DNA of 64,000 bases, taken from the NCBI GenBank assembly GCA_943787785.1, contig CALSNT010000016.1:1-64000 (forward strand), read 5' to 3'. Made by a program: the position numbers and the translations under genes. The notes under the pieces are model-generated. The model was given only the letters and a program-made list of their open reading frames with translations. It did no database searches and was not told the DNA's origin. Below are positions 53,213 through 61,419 of the stretch, one piece after another (position 1 is the first letter of the stretch; every line of letters begins with the position of its first letter). This stretch comes from an uncultured Paracoccaceae bacterium. GTDB lineage: Bacteria; Pseudomonadota; Alphaproteobacteria; Rhodobacterales; Rhodobacteraceae.

Positions 53213-54466
53213 TTACATGTGCGGCGCGTACCAGCTGGCCAGACCGTCCTGCAGGCGCTTGCCGGCATCTTCCGGCGACTCCTCGCCTTTGATCACCTGT
53301 GCGCTTGCGTTCCAGGTGTCATTCTCAAGGTTCGGCGTCCCGCGTGACAGGATCTGATAGGTCGAGCGGATGGTCGAGTTACACTCGCCCCGCCAACTGA
53401 CGAATTCCTGCGCCAGCGGGTCTTCCATCGGCACATCGTGGCTGGACAGGCTGAAGAACCCCGGCAACGCATTCGCATAGATGTTGGCAAACTCAGCGGT
53501 GCCCATCCAGTCGAGGAAGGTCTTGGCTGCGTCCGCATTCGGGCTGGCCGCATTCATCCCCATGGCGATGTCGGTGTGGTCCGAGATGTAGCACTCATCC
53601 CCGGCGGTCTGCACCGGCGGCTTGAAAGCGCCCATTTCGAAATCAGCCTGCGCATTGAAGCCGGTGATCTCCCACGAACCGGCGGGATAAATCGCCGCGC
53701 GGCCGAGCGTGAAGATGTTCTGGCTGTCGGGATAAGTCTGCGCCTCGTACCCGTCGCCCAGATAGTCGCCCCATTTGGCAAGTGTGCGGTAGGGGGCGAC
53801 CCATGCCTCGTCCGTCAGCTTCTGCTCACCGGCGATCAGTGCCGTACGGCCTTCCTCGCCCTTCCAGTAGTTCGGGCCGATGTTGTTGTACCCCATGGTG
53901 GCGGCTTCCCACTGGTCGTTGGTGCCCATCGCCATCGGGATATAGGTGCCGTCTTCCTTGATCGCGTCGAGGGCGGCAAAGAACTCGACTTCGGTTTCCG
54001 GAACCTCCAGGCCCAGTTCGCCAAAAGCATCCTTGTTGTAGATGAAACCGTGAATGACCGAGGCCATTGGAACACAGAACGTCGCCGAGCCATCATCGGT
54101 TTGCCAAGCGGATTTCGCCACGTCGCTGAAGTTGGCCATGCCGCCCAGATCGCTCAGGTCAGCCAGATGCCCGGCATCGTACAGCGCCAGCGAAGCGTCA
54201 AACGGGCGGCAAGTAATCAGGTCGCCAGCCGACCCTGCGTCCAACTTGGAGTTCAGGACCGCATTATACTCGGCTGGGGCCGAAGGCGCGAAAGTGACCT
54301 TGATGCCCGGATTGGCCGCCTCGAATGCCGGAATGATCTTGTCCTGCCACAGTGTCAGGTCGTCGTTGCGCCAGCTTTCGATCGTCAGCTCGACATCCTG
54401 TGCGCTAGCCCCGGTTGCCAGAATTGTTGTGGCCAGCAGCGCGGCCCCGATTTTTTGTAAAGACAT
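53213..54466 (-). CDS. Carbohydrate ABC transporter substrate-binding protein
   Basis: The 417-residue product has a signal peptide (MSLQKIGAALLATTILATGA then SAQ) and a family 1 solute-binding domain: LTLWQDKIIPAFEAANPGIK, VIHGFIYNKDAFGELGLEVP, NIFTLGRAAIYPAGSWEITG and FLDWMGTAEFANIYANALPG. The start at 54466 follows a strong GGAGG. Its position right after murQ suggests uptake of an N-acetylated amino sugar or a muropeptide-derived sugar. Two cysteines in the mature part may form a disulfide. Confidence 0.93.
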   Translation of the reverse strand: MSLQKIGAALLATTILATGASAQDVELTIESWRNDDLTLWQDKIIPAFEAANPGIKVTFAPSAPAEYNAVLNSKLDAGSAGDLITCRPFDASLALYDAGHLADLSDLGGMANFSDVAKSAWQTDDGSATFCVPMASVIHGFIYNKDAFGELGLEVPETEVEFFAALDAIKEDGTYIPMAMGTNDQWEAATMGYNNIGPNYWKGEEGRTALIAGEQKLTDEAWVAPYRTLAKWGDYLGDGYEAQTYPDSQNIFTLGRAAIYPAGSWEITGFNAQADFEMGAFKPPVQTAGDECYISDHTDIAMGMNAASPNADAAKTFLDWMGTAEFANIYANALPGFFSLSSHDVPMEDPLAQEFVSWRGECNSTIRSTYQILSRGTPNLENDTWNASAQVIKGEESPEDAGKRLQDGLASWYAPHM

Positions 54467-54510
54467 GATGTCCTCCAGGTTGGTTGTGTGGCCCCGTTGG
54501 GCCGGGTTTT

Positions 54511-55395
54511 TCAAAGTCGCGCCAATGCGGCCCGAAGTTGATCGTTCGATTCTGTCAGTAAGGCGGTGGCAGCAGCCAGGGTCGGTGCGCCCTTCGCCAA
54601 CAGGACAGCTTGCTTTACCGATCCGCCTGCCGAGTCCAGATACCGTGCGGCCTCGGTCGCCGAGGTCTCGGTAATCTGCGCGACCATCCCCGCCGCGCGT
54701 GCCCGCAGCTTGGCATTGTCGGCCCTGACATTGACCATCATCCCGTCATGTACACCGCCCAGATGAACCCCCATCAGGGTGGACATCATGTTCAGCGTCA
54801 CCTTCTGCGCCGTCCCGGCTCCCATACGGGTGGACCCGGCGATAACTTCGGGCGGGGTCGGAAGGCATATCGCGATGTCGGAGTGATCGAATATCGCCGC
54901 GCCGGGGTTGTTGGCGATGCAGATCGTGGTGGCTCCGGCGGCGCGCGCGGTGCTGGCCAGCGTCAGCGCATAGGGGGTCGACCCTCTCGCCGTCAGGATT
55001 ATCGCCACGTCGCCGGGTCGGGCGGCTTTTCCCGCAGCCTCGGCGCTGGTCTGATCGTCTTCGGTGTCGCCGGGCATTTCCGAGTTCTGCGGCACCCCTC
55101 CGGCCATATGAAACCGCACGCGCGCCGGGTCGGTACCATAGGTTCCGGCCAGTTCTGCCGCGTCGGCCAGCGCCATCAGGCCCGACGAACCTGCCGCGCC
55201 GTAGATCAGTGTTCCGCCATTGCGATAGGCATCGGCCATCGCCTTTGCCGCATCGGAAATCTGAGGCAGGGCGGTTTGCACAGCCAGAACCGCCGCCTGC
55301 TGACCGGTCAAAAGGATGCTCAGGATTTCGTGTGGCGCACGGGCATCCAGCCCCATCGCCCGGTCGTGCATCTGTTCGGTTGCAGTCGGAGCCAT
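54511..55395 (-). CDS. murQ: N-acetylmuramic acid 6-phosphate etherase
   Basis: MurQ cleaves the lactyl ether of MurNAc-6-phosphate to GlcNAc-6-phosphate and D-lactate. The 294-residue product has a SIS domain (GTLIYGAAGSSGLMALADAAE, split as GTLIYGAAGSSG), the catalytic-region AELAGTYGTDPARV, VAIILTARGSTPYAL and the signature EVIAGSTRMGAGTAQKVTLN. The start at 55395 follows GGGGGA. It is the first gene of the leftward operon and connects AnmK product at 1-2 kb with NagA encoded divergently. The expected role is cell-wall sugar recovery. Confidence 0.94.
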   Translation of the reverse strand: MAPTATEQMHDRAMGLDARAPHEILSILLTGQQAAVLAVQTALPQISDAAKAMADAYRNGGTLIYGAAGSSGLMALADAAELAGTYGTDPARVRFHMAGGVPQNSEMPGDTEDDQTSAEAAGKAARPGDVAIILTARGSTPYALTLASTARAAGATTICIANNPGAAIFDHSDIAICLPTPPEVIAGSTRMGAGTAQKVTLNMMSTLMGVHLGGVHDGMMVNVRADNAKLRARAAGMVAQITETSATEAARYLDSAGGSVKQAVLLAKGAPTLAAATALLTESNDQLRAALARL

Positions 55396-55420
55396 CCGAA
55401 TCCCCCAATTCACCGAGTAC

Positions 55421-55438
55421 AATACCTATGCAATACCT
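55421..55438 (-). promoter_or_regulatory. Paired AGGTATT repeats upstream of murQ, candidate GntR operator
   Basis: Two copies of AGGTATT (seen as AATACCT on the plus strand at 55421-55427 and 55432-55438) lie 11 bp apart, one helical turn, and 26 bp before the murQ start. The same paired element in opposite orientation occurs before nagK at 55533-55549. The mirrored arrangement suggests control of both operons by the GntR protein encoded here. Confidence 0.55.
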
Positions 55439-55532
55439 TTTGTCCAGTTGTTTTGACTTTGGGTTGCGATCCGTAAGAATTGATCACCGAAACAGTAATA
55501 TTGGCCGCCAAAAGGCCTTTCTTTTCATAAAT

Positions 55533-55549
55533 AGGTATTATAAAGGTAT
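55533..55549 (+). promoter_or_regulatory. Paired AGGTAT repeats upstream of the nagK-type gene, candidate GntR operator
   Basis: AGGTAT occurs at 55533-55538 and 55544-55549, again with 11-bp spacing, and the second copy overlaps the likely ribosome-binding site four bases before the ATG at 55553. Binding here would block both transcription and translation start. A palindrome AAAGGCCTTT lies at 55511-55520. Confidence 0.55.
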
Positions 55550-55552
55550 CTT

Positions 55553-56425
55553 ATGGGTGATCAGGCAAACTCTGTGATAATCGGCATCGACGGCGGCGGT
55601 ACGCGCTGTCGATTCGGCCTGTCGCTCGCGGGGCGGCGGTTCGAAACCCTGGGCCCGCCTGCCAACGCCAGTACCGATCTGACCGGCACCATCGCGACGT
55701 TGAGCCAGGGGATTGCTGATTTGGCCGCGCAGGCCAACCTGACGCAAAAAAATCTCGCCCATGCGCGCGCCTATGTCGGGGTGGCGGGGGTGCTGGGCAG
55801 CGCGCAAGCTGACCCGATCAAAGCAGCCCTGCAAATCAAGACGATTCTGGTCGAGGATGACCGCCGTGCCGCCGTCATCGGGGCGCTCGGCGATGGCGAC
55901 GGGATCGTCGCGGGGATCGGAACCGGTTCATTCCTGGCGCGCCGGGAAGGTCTAGACATGCGCTTCCTCGGCGGATGGGGCGCGCGTCTGGGTGATGAGG
56001 CCTCGGGCGCCTGGCTGGGCCGCAGCGCGTTGGCGCGGGTGCTGCATGTGGTCGACGGGCTGCACGACCATTCGGAACTGACCGAGGCGCTGTTTGCTCA
56101 TTTCGGGCGCGATACTGCGACCCTTGTCACCTTCGGTGCGACCGCGACACCGCAGACCTTCGCTGAATTTGCGCCTCAGGTGGCCGACGCGGCAGCGGCG
56201 GGCGATGCCCAGGGCCGCGCCCTGATGCAGGCCGGTGCCGACTACATCACCCGCGCCTGTCAGGCGCTGGAGTGGTCAGCAGGCACGCCACTGTGCCTGA
56301 TCGGCGGCCTTGCCCCGCGCTATGCGCCTTATCTGCCCGCAGACACCGCTGCCGGGCTTGTCGAACCCAAAGGCCGGGCGCTGGATGGCGCCTTGGCGCT
56401 GGCGGCAAGGTTCGACGCGCCATGA
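55553..56425 (+). CDS. BadF/BadG-type ATPase, probable N-acetylglucosamine kinase
   Basis: The 290-residue product is an ASKHA-fold kinase: IIGIDGGGTRCRFGLSLAG (phosphate 1), ILVEDDRRAAVIGALGDGDG, VAGIGTGSFLARREG (phosphate 2), GGWGARLGDEASGAWLGRSA and LCLIGGLAPRYAPYLP (adenosine). This is the eukaryote-like NagK subgroup, which phosphorylates GlcNAc or related amino sugars, and the flanking nagA and murQ support that. It starts the rightward operon and overlaps the GntR gene by four bases. Confidence 0.88.
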   Translation: MGDQANSVIIGIDGGGTRCRFGLSLAGRRFETLGPPANASTDLTGTIATLSQGIADLAAQANLTQKNLAHARAYVGVAGVLGSAQADPIKAALQIKTILVEDDRRAAVIGALGDGDGIVAGIGTGSFLARREGLDMRFLGGWGARLGDEASGAWLGRSALARVLHVVDGLHDHSELTEALFAHFGRDTATLVTFGATATPQTFAEFAPQVADAAAAGDAQGRALMQAGADYITRACQALEWSAGTPLCLIGGLAPRYAPYLPADTAAGLVEPKGRALDGALALAARFDAP

Positions 56426-57204
56426 CCGAGGTTGCTGATTTCCTGAACCCCGATGATTGGATGACGCCCGCCTCTGGTCCGCGCTACGTTCAGCTTCGCA
56501 AACGGATTGAGCAGGGCATCCAGTCAGGCCTGCTCGAACCCGGTGCACCGCTTCCGGCTGAGCGTGAAATAGCCGTGCTGACCGACCTGTCGCGCGTCAC
56601 CGTACGCCGCGCGATCCAGGATCTGGTTGAAGCCGGGGCCATCGTCCAGAAACGGGGCAGCGGGTCTTTCGTGACCGACGCTGCCGTCAAGGTCGAACAG
56701 TCGCTCTCACGCCTGACATCCTTCACCGAGGATATGGCGCGCCGGGGGTTCGAGACGACGACCCTCTGGCTGGAACGTGGCTTGTTTCGCCCCACCGAAG
56801 ATGAAGTTGCAGGCCTGTCGCTTGATCCGAACGCCTCCGTCGCCCGCCTGTCGCGCCTGCGTCTGGCGCAAGGCCAGCCGATGGCAATCGAACGCGCATC
56901 GCTGCCCGAAGACATCCTGCCCAACCCGCTGGCCGTAGATCGCTCGCTTTGTGAGGTTTTGGGCCAGTCCGGCCACCGCCCGGTTCATGCGCGCCAAAGA
57001 ATTTCCGCGATCAATCTGGGTGAGGAGGATGCCGGTCTGCTGGGCATCGCACCCGGTGCCGCAGGGCTGAAAATCGAACGCCTGTCATACCTCGAAGATG
57101 AGCGCGTGGCCGAGCTGACGCGCTCGGTCTATCGCGGTGACACCTATGACTTCATTGCCGAGCTGAGGCTGGATCGGCCGGGACACGGGCAGGGGGCAAG
57201 ATGA
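56422..57204 (+). CDS. GntR-family (HutC/NagR-type) transcriptional regulator
   Basis: The 260-residue product has an N-terminal GntR winged helix (YVQLRKRIEQGIQSGLLEPG, LSRVTVRRAIQDLVEAGAI, QKRGSGSFV) and a C-terminal UTRA ligand domain (SVARLSRLRLAQGQPMAIER, EDERVAELTRSVYRGDTYDF). Regulators of this type sense GlcNAc-6-phosphate or GlcN-6-phosphate. It is embedded in the operon with four-base ATGA overlaps on both sides and is the best candidate to bind the paired AGGTAT sites. The frame is open upstream, but that part is inside the kinase gene. Confidence 0.93.
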   Translation: MTEVADFLNPDDWMTPASGPRYVQLRKRIEQGIQSGLLEPGAPLPAEREIAVLTDLSRVTVRRAIQDLVEAGAIVQKRGSGSFVTDAAVKVEQSLSRLTSFTEDMARRGFETTTLWLERGLFRPTEDEVAGLSLDPNASVARLSRLRLAQGQPMAIERASLPEDILPNPLAVDRSLCEVLGQSGHRPVHARQRISAINLGEEDAGLLGIAPGAAGLKIERLSYLEDERVAELTRSVYRGDTYDFIAELRLDRPGHGQGAR

Positions 57205-58229
57205 CCGCTCAGAGCAAAATGCGCGCAGAGGTGCTGGAGATTCCGGCAGCGGTGGATCGGCTTTTGACGCGCGGAACTACGGACATAGCCGCCGCCGCGC
57301 AAGCGATCCGCACCCGTGATCCAGCCTTCGCGGTGACAGTCGCGCGTGGATCGTCCGACCACGCCTGCAGCTATCTGAAATACGCTTGCGAGTTGCTGAC
57401 GGGCCGCCCTGTCGCGTCGTTGGGACCTTCGATCGCCTCGATTTACGGTGCACGGTTGCGGCTGGAACAGGCACTGTGCATCAGCGTCAGCCAGTCGGGC
57501 AAAAGTCCTGATATCGTTGCCATGGCCAGCGCGGCGCGGCGTGACGGCGCTCTGAGTGTGTCGCTGACCAATGATCCCGGCGCGCCATTGGGGCAGGCGG
57601 CGGACTTCGCGCTGGACCTTCACGCCGGACCGGAACTGTCGGTGGCGGCAACGAAATCTTTCGTGACCTCAATTGTGGCCGGCCTGTTGTTGCTTGCGGA
57701 CTGGCAACAGGATTCCGACTTGAAGGCGGCGCTGTACATCCTTCCCAAAGCACTGGAGCGCGCCACTGCCATCGACTGGCCCGAGGTCCGTGCGGCGGTC
57801 GGCCCACATGCGTCGGCCTTCACGCTGGGACGCGGGCCAGGCTGGGGAATCGCGGCTGAGGCGGCGCTGAAATTCAAGGAAGTGTGCCAGATCCACGCCG
57901 AAAGTTATTCCTCGGCCGAGGTTCTGCACGGCCCGGTCAGTATTGTCGATCCTGGCTTCCCGGTGTTGGCCTTCGCCGCAGCAGACCGGGCCGAGGGCCC
58001 GATTGCCGAGATCGCCGACAACATCGCGGGCAAGGGGGCTGCGGTTTTCATCATGTCGGAAAAGGCGCGCGCCGCAACCCGGATCGACCACGTCCGCACC
58101 GCGCACCCGCTGACTGACCCGCTGAGCCTAGTCACCAGCTTCTATGCGATGATCGAAGCCGATGCGACAGCGCGCGGCATCAATCCCGACACGCCCCGCC
58201 ACCTGCGCAAAGTGACCCAGACGGTATGA
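57201..58229 (+). CDS. SIS-domain protein, probable glucosamine-6-phosphate deaminase (NagB-II/AgaS type)
   Basis: The 342-residue product has two SIS domains like the isomerase half of GlmS: FAVTVARGSSDHACSYLKY, CISVSQSGKSPDIVAMASAA, and then FTLGRGPGWGIAAEAALKFK, ESYSSAEVLHGPVSIV. It lacks the glutaminase domain. Enzymes of this kind deaminate GlcN-6-phosphate to fructose-6-phosphate and replace NagB where no nagB exists, as in this operon. It lies between the GntR gene and nagA with overlapping stops and starts. Confidence 0.9.
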   Translation: MTAQSKMRAEVLEIPAAVDRLLTRGTTDIAAAAQAIRTRDPAFAVTVARGSSDHACSYLKYACELLTGRPVASLGPSIASIYGARLRLEQALCISVSQSGKSPDIVAMASAARRDGALSVSLTNDPGAPLGQAADFALDLHAGPELSVAATKSFVTSIVAGLLLLADWQQDSDLKAALYILPKALERATAIDWPEVRAAVGPHASAFTLGRGPGWGIAAEAALKFKEVCQIHAESYSSAEVLHGPVSIVDPGFPVLAFAAADRAEGPIAEIADNIAGKGAAVFIMSEKARAATRIDHVRTAHPLTDPLSLVTSFYAMIEADATARGINPDTPRHLRKVTQTV

Positions 58230-59407
58230 GCCAGCCCGCCACAGCCCTGACCGCCGCGCAGGTTTTCGATGGCGAGGCGCTGCGTGCTGGCCAAGCCGTC
58301 GTTATGCGCGGCGGGTTTGTGGCAGAAGTCCTGCCGTTGGTTGATCTGCCGCCTGAGATTCCGCTTGCTGATCTGGGCGCAGGTATCCTGTCCCCCGGCT
58401 TTGTCGACCTGCAAGTAAACGGCGGGGACGGGATCATGTTGAACGATGACCCCTCGGTCGTTGGTTTGCGACGGATTGCACTGGCTCACGCCCGGCTAGG
58501 CGCGACTTCGATCCTGCCGACGTTGATCTCAGACACCCCAGACAAGACCCGCGCGGCAATAGAGGCGGTGGAACGTGCCGTCGCTGAAGGAGTGGCGGGT
58601 GTCGCCGGTTTGCATCTGGAGGGACCGCATTTCGCCCTGTCGCGTAAGGGAGCGCATGACCCGGCGCTAATCCGGGCCATGAACCACGATGATCTGACAC
58701 TGTTGCTCGATACCGCCAGCAGGCTACCCGTGCTGAAACTGACCTTCGCGCCCGAAGCTGTGACCCTCGCCCAACTCCGCACACTCGCTGACGCCGGCGT
58801 GATCCTTTGTATCGGTCACTCTGACGCAAGTTTCGCGCAGTGTCAGGCGGCGATGGAGGCGGGCGCGACCTGCGTCACCCATTTGTTCAACGCGCAAAGC
58901 CAGTTGGGCAGCCGCGAACCCGGCGTCGTCGGAGGAGCGTTGGCTTTGGGTGGTCTTTCGGCGGGGTTGATCGCCGACGGAATCCATGTGCACCCGGCGA
59001 CCATGAAGGCAGCCCTGCAAGCCAAGACCGGGCCGGGGCGGGTGTTTCTGGTCAGTGACGCGATGGCGACCGCTGGCAGCGATATCGAGCATTTTCAGCT
59101 GAATGGGCGCCGGATCGAGCGTCGCGACGGTCGTCTGACGCTTGAGGATGGCACATTGGCTGGCGCGGACCTCGATATTGCAACGGCCCTGCGTGTGGTC
59201 GTAGACGACGTCGGCCTGCCGCTGGTCGAGGCTTTGCAAATGGCTACGTCCGTACCAGCATCGGTTGCAGGATTGAGCCATACCGCAGGGCGGATCGCCA
59301 ACGGGCGCGCGGCTGATCTGGTATTTTTGACCAAAGACTTGTCATTGGAAAATGTTTGGCACGCGGGTCGGATCTTATCCCCGCGCCGGTCACTGCCAGT
59401 CCAATAA
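58226..59407 (+). CDS. nagA: N-acetylglucosamine-6-phosphate deacetylase
   Basis: NagA removes acetate from GlcNAc-6-phosphate to give GlcN-6-phosphate. The 393-residue product is an amidohydrolase with SPGFVDLQVNGGDGIMLNDD, the metal site Glu in AGLHLEGPHFALSRKGAHDP, the histidines in LCIGHSDASFAQC and CVTHLFNAQSQL, and the catalytic Asp in FLVSDAMATAGSDI. Motifs and length are complete. It closes the rightward operon. The four rightward genes plus murQ form a full route from GlcNAc or MurNAc-6-P to fructose-6-P. Confidence 0.96.
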   Translation: MSQPATALTAAQVFDGEALRAGQAVVMRGGFVAEVLPLVDLPPEIPLADLGAGILSPGFVDLQVNGGDGIMLNDDPSVVGLRRIALAHARLGATSILPTLISDTPDKTRAAIEAVERAVAEGVAGVAGLHLEGPHFALSRKGAHDPALIRAMNHDDLTLLLDTASRLPVLKLTFAPEAVTLAQLRTLADAGVILCIGHSDASFAQCQAAMEAGATCVTHLFNAQSQLGSREPGVVGGALALGGLSAGLIADGIHVHPATMKAALQAKTGPGRVFLVSDAMATAGSDIEHFQLNGRRIERRDGRLTLEDGTLAGADLDIATALRVVVDDVGLPLVEALQMATSVPASVAGLSHTAGRIANGRAADLVFLTKDLSLENVWHAGRILSPRRSLPVQ

Positions 59408-59565
59408 CGCGGTCTTACGCCGATACTTTTTATAGTCAAAATTGGTCAAATCATAATCCGGAGAGCTATGACTGAATCTGGTGTTTTGGCGGTTTGAAGG
59501 TTGGCGGCGTATCTGGTTGATTTGTTGTTGCGAGACAGCAGCCCAACCGAAGGAGATACACCACC

Positions 59566-59734
59566 ATGGAAACGACTAACATTGTTGATTTTGCGCGTCG
59601 AGACGGGATCACGGACGCGCTGACGGATTTGCTGAGAACGGGGGCGCAGCAATTGATCGCATCAGCCGTTGAAGCTGAACTTGCCGGTTACCTGGCTCAA
59701 TTTTCCGACTTGCGCACTGAAGCAGGTCACGCGG
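59566..59734 (+). pseudogene. Truncated IS256-type transposase (N-terminal fragment)
   Basis: The frame begins METTNIVDFARRDGITDALT and continues to about 56 residues (FSDLRTEAGHAV), a common N-terminus of IS256-family transposases. At 59735 it is cut by the left end of an IS3-type element, after which ten unrelated codons lead to a stop. A good AAGGAGATACACC precedes the start. No right-hand remainder of this transposase appears beyond the IS3 element, so more than an insertion took place. Confidence 0.85.
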
Positions 59735-59820
59735 TGTCTGACGTCAGCGCTTATGGGTCCAAATAGGGCGATTTGATAAGAGAGAGTTGTTGGCGCATCG
59801 TAACCACTGAGGAGTGGGGC

Positions 59821-60186
59821 ATGAGACAGACAACGAAGAGCGCCGGCGAGAAGATCGTCAAAGACATCAAGCGGGCGACCCGCAGGCAATATTCATCGGA
59901 AGAGAAGATCCGCATCGTACTGGACGGCCTGCGCGGCGAGGACAGTATTGCCGAGCTGTGTCGCCGTGAGGGCATCTCACAGGGCATCTATTACAAATGG
60001 TCGAAGGACTTCATGGAGGCCGGGAAGAGACGCCTGGCGGGCGATACAGCGCGTGCTGCGACGACCGACGAGGTCAAGGATCTGCGGCGCGAAGCTCGGG
60101 ACCTGAAGGAGGTCGTTGCGGAGCAGACGCTTGACCTCCGTTTGCTCAAAAAAAGCATGACAGGGGATGGGGGCGACCAAGAATGA
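59821..60186 (+). CDS. IS3-family transposase OrfA
   Basis: The roughly 121-residue product carries a helix-turn-helix (YSSEEKIRIVLDGLRGEDSI, AELCRREGISQGIYYKWSKD) and a leucine-zipper-like end (EVKDLRREARDLKEVVAEQT), as in OrfA proteins that bind the IS ends. The ATG at 59821 follows GAGGAGTGGGGC. Its stop overlaps the start of orfB (ATGA), suggesting coupled translation rather than a clear frameshift signal. Confidence 0.92.
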   Translation: MRQTTKSAGEKIVKDIKRATRRQYSSEEKIRIVLDGLRGEDSIAELCRREGISQGIYYKWSKDFMEAGKRRLAGDTARAATTDEVKDLRREARDLKEVVAEQTLDLRLLKKSMTGDGGDQE

Positions 60187-61163
60187 GGTATCACCCATCC
60201 GAGAAGCTGGAGATCATCCGGCTGGTCGAGGGATCGCACCTGTCAGCACGTCAGACGTTGGCAAAAATGGGCCTGCCCCGCACCACATTTTACCGTTGGT
60301 ATGATCGGTATCTGCAGCGTGGCGAGGCTGGGCTGCAGGATCAATCCCCCAAGCCAAAAAACGTCTGGAACCGCATTCCTGACACGGTGCGCCGCAAGGT
60401 CGTCAAGCTGGCGTTGAAGGAAACGGAGCTGTCGCCGCGCGAACTGGCGGTGACCTTCACGGATCGGAACCGCTACTTTGTCTCAGAATCTTCGGTCTAC
60501 CGAGTGCTGAAAGCCCACGATCTGATCACCAGCCCCGCCTTCATTGTTATCAAGGCAGCGAGCGAGTTCACCGACAAGACCACCGCCATCAATCAGCTTT
60601 GGCAAACCGACTTCACCTACCTCAAAGTTCTCGGCTGGGGTTGGTTTTATCTCAGCACGATCCTCGACGATTACAGCCGGTACATCATCTCGTGGAAGTT
60701 GTGCACGAACATGCGGGCTGAGGATGTGACAGATACGCTCGATCTGGCCCTGCAGGCATCCGGCTGTGATCAGGTCCACGTCGTTCACAAGCCACGCCTG
60801 CTCAGCGATAATGGCTCCAGCTACGTCTCAGGCGACCTTGCTGAATGGCTGCAGGACAAAGGCATGAAGCATTCTCGCGGTGCGCCGTATCATCCGCAGA
60901 CTCAGGGCAAGATCGAGCGATGGCATCAAACCCTGAAGAACCGCATCTTGCTCGAAAACTACTTCTTGCCGGGCGATCTCGAAGCCCAAATCGAAGCCTT
61001 CGTCGAACACTACAATCATCAGCGGTACCACGAGAGCCTCAACAACGTCACGCCATCCGACGTCTACTTCGGCCGTGACAAAGCCATTCTAAAACAAAGA
61101 GAAAGGATCAAACGAAAGACGCTCGAAACGCGGCGCTTGCATCACAGACAACGCGCCGCATAA
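60183..61163 (+). CDS. IS3-family transposase OrfB (DDE integrase core)
   Basis: The 326-residue product begins MRYHPSEKLEIIRLVEGSHL with its own helix-turn-helix and contains an rve-type core: Asp in LWQTDFTYLKVLG, Asp in PRLLSDNGSSYVSGD and Glu in QTQGKIERWHQTLKN. The C-terminal YNHQRYHESLNNVTPSDVYF is typical. All catalytic residues are present, so the element may be functional if its ends are intact. Confidence 0.95.
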   Translation: MRYHPSEKLEIIRLVEGSHLSARQTLAKMGLPRTTFYRWYDRYLQRGEAGLQDQSPKPKNVWNRIPDTVRRKVVKLALKETELSPRELAVTFTDRNRYFVSESSVYRVLKAHDLITSPAFIVIKAASEFTDKTTAINQLWQTDFTYLKVLGWGWFYLSTILDDYSRYIISWKLCTNMRAEDVTDTLDLALQASGCDQVHVVHKPRLLSDNGSSYVSGDLAEWLQDKGMKHSRGAPYHPQTQGKIERWHQTLKNRILLENYFLPGDLEAQIEAFVEHYNHQRYHESLNNVTPSDVYFGRDKAILKQRERIKRKTLETRRLHHRQRAA

Positions 61164-61237
61164 TCACAGAAATCAGATGAGCCAGACTCTCTCTTAGTTT
61201 AGGCCGTTCTTGGTTCCAAAAACTCTGACGACGCACA

Positions 61238-61323
61238 TTTTTCAATCGACTATGGCTGACCAGCAGATAGATGACCGCAACCGGGAAAAATCCGGCAAGC
61301 AGGATCGGCAGCAGAAATTCCAT
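61238..61323 (-). pseudogene. 5' fragment of a membrane-protein gene cut by the IS3 element
   Basis: Starting at an ATG at 61323 the minus strand codes MEFLLPILLAGFFPVAVIYL and about nine more residues before running into the IS end at 61237. The fragment is one hydrophobic segment followed by basic residues, like the start of a small membrane protein. The rest of the gene is not seen on the other side of the element. No family can be named. Confidence 0.4.
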
Positions 61324-61419
61324 GCTCAGTTGCCTCGTTCCACGCCCCTCTTCAACCAAGACTGGCCCAGTGTGCGCACGTTTGCAAACCCGTCCTCAGG
61401 TCGCACCGGGCGCTGCGGT

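Larger units (their letters stand above)
59735..61237 (+). mobile_element. IS3-family insertion sequence
   Basis: The element is about 1503 bp long with two overlapping transposase genes. Its imperfect ends start TGTCTGACGTCAGCGCTTAT on the left and TGTGCGTCGTCAGAGTTTTT on the right (read inward), and a further match TAAGAGAGAGT lies about 40 bases inside each end. Flanking bases differ (CGG left, TTT right), so no target duplication is seen. The left flank is IS256-type DNA and the right flank is a truncated membrane-protein gene, which indicates a deletion next to the element. Confidence 0.82.

Noticed and set aside
39369-61237. Composite transposon formed by the two IS loci
   Set aside because: The elements belong to different families and have no shared ends, so they cannot move the region together.
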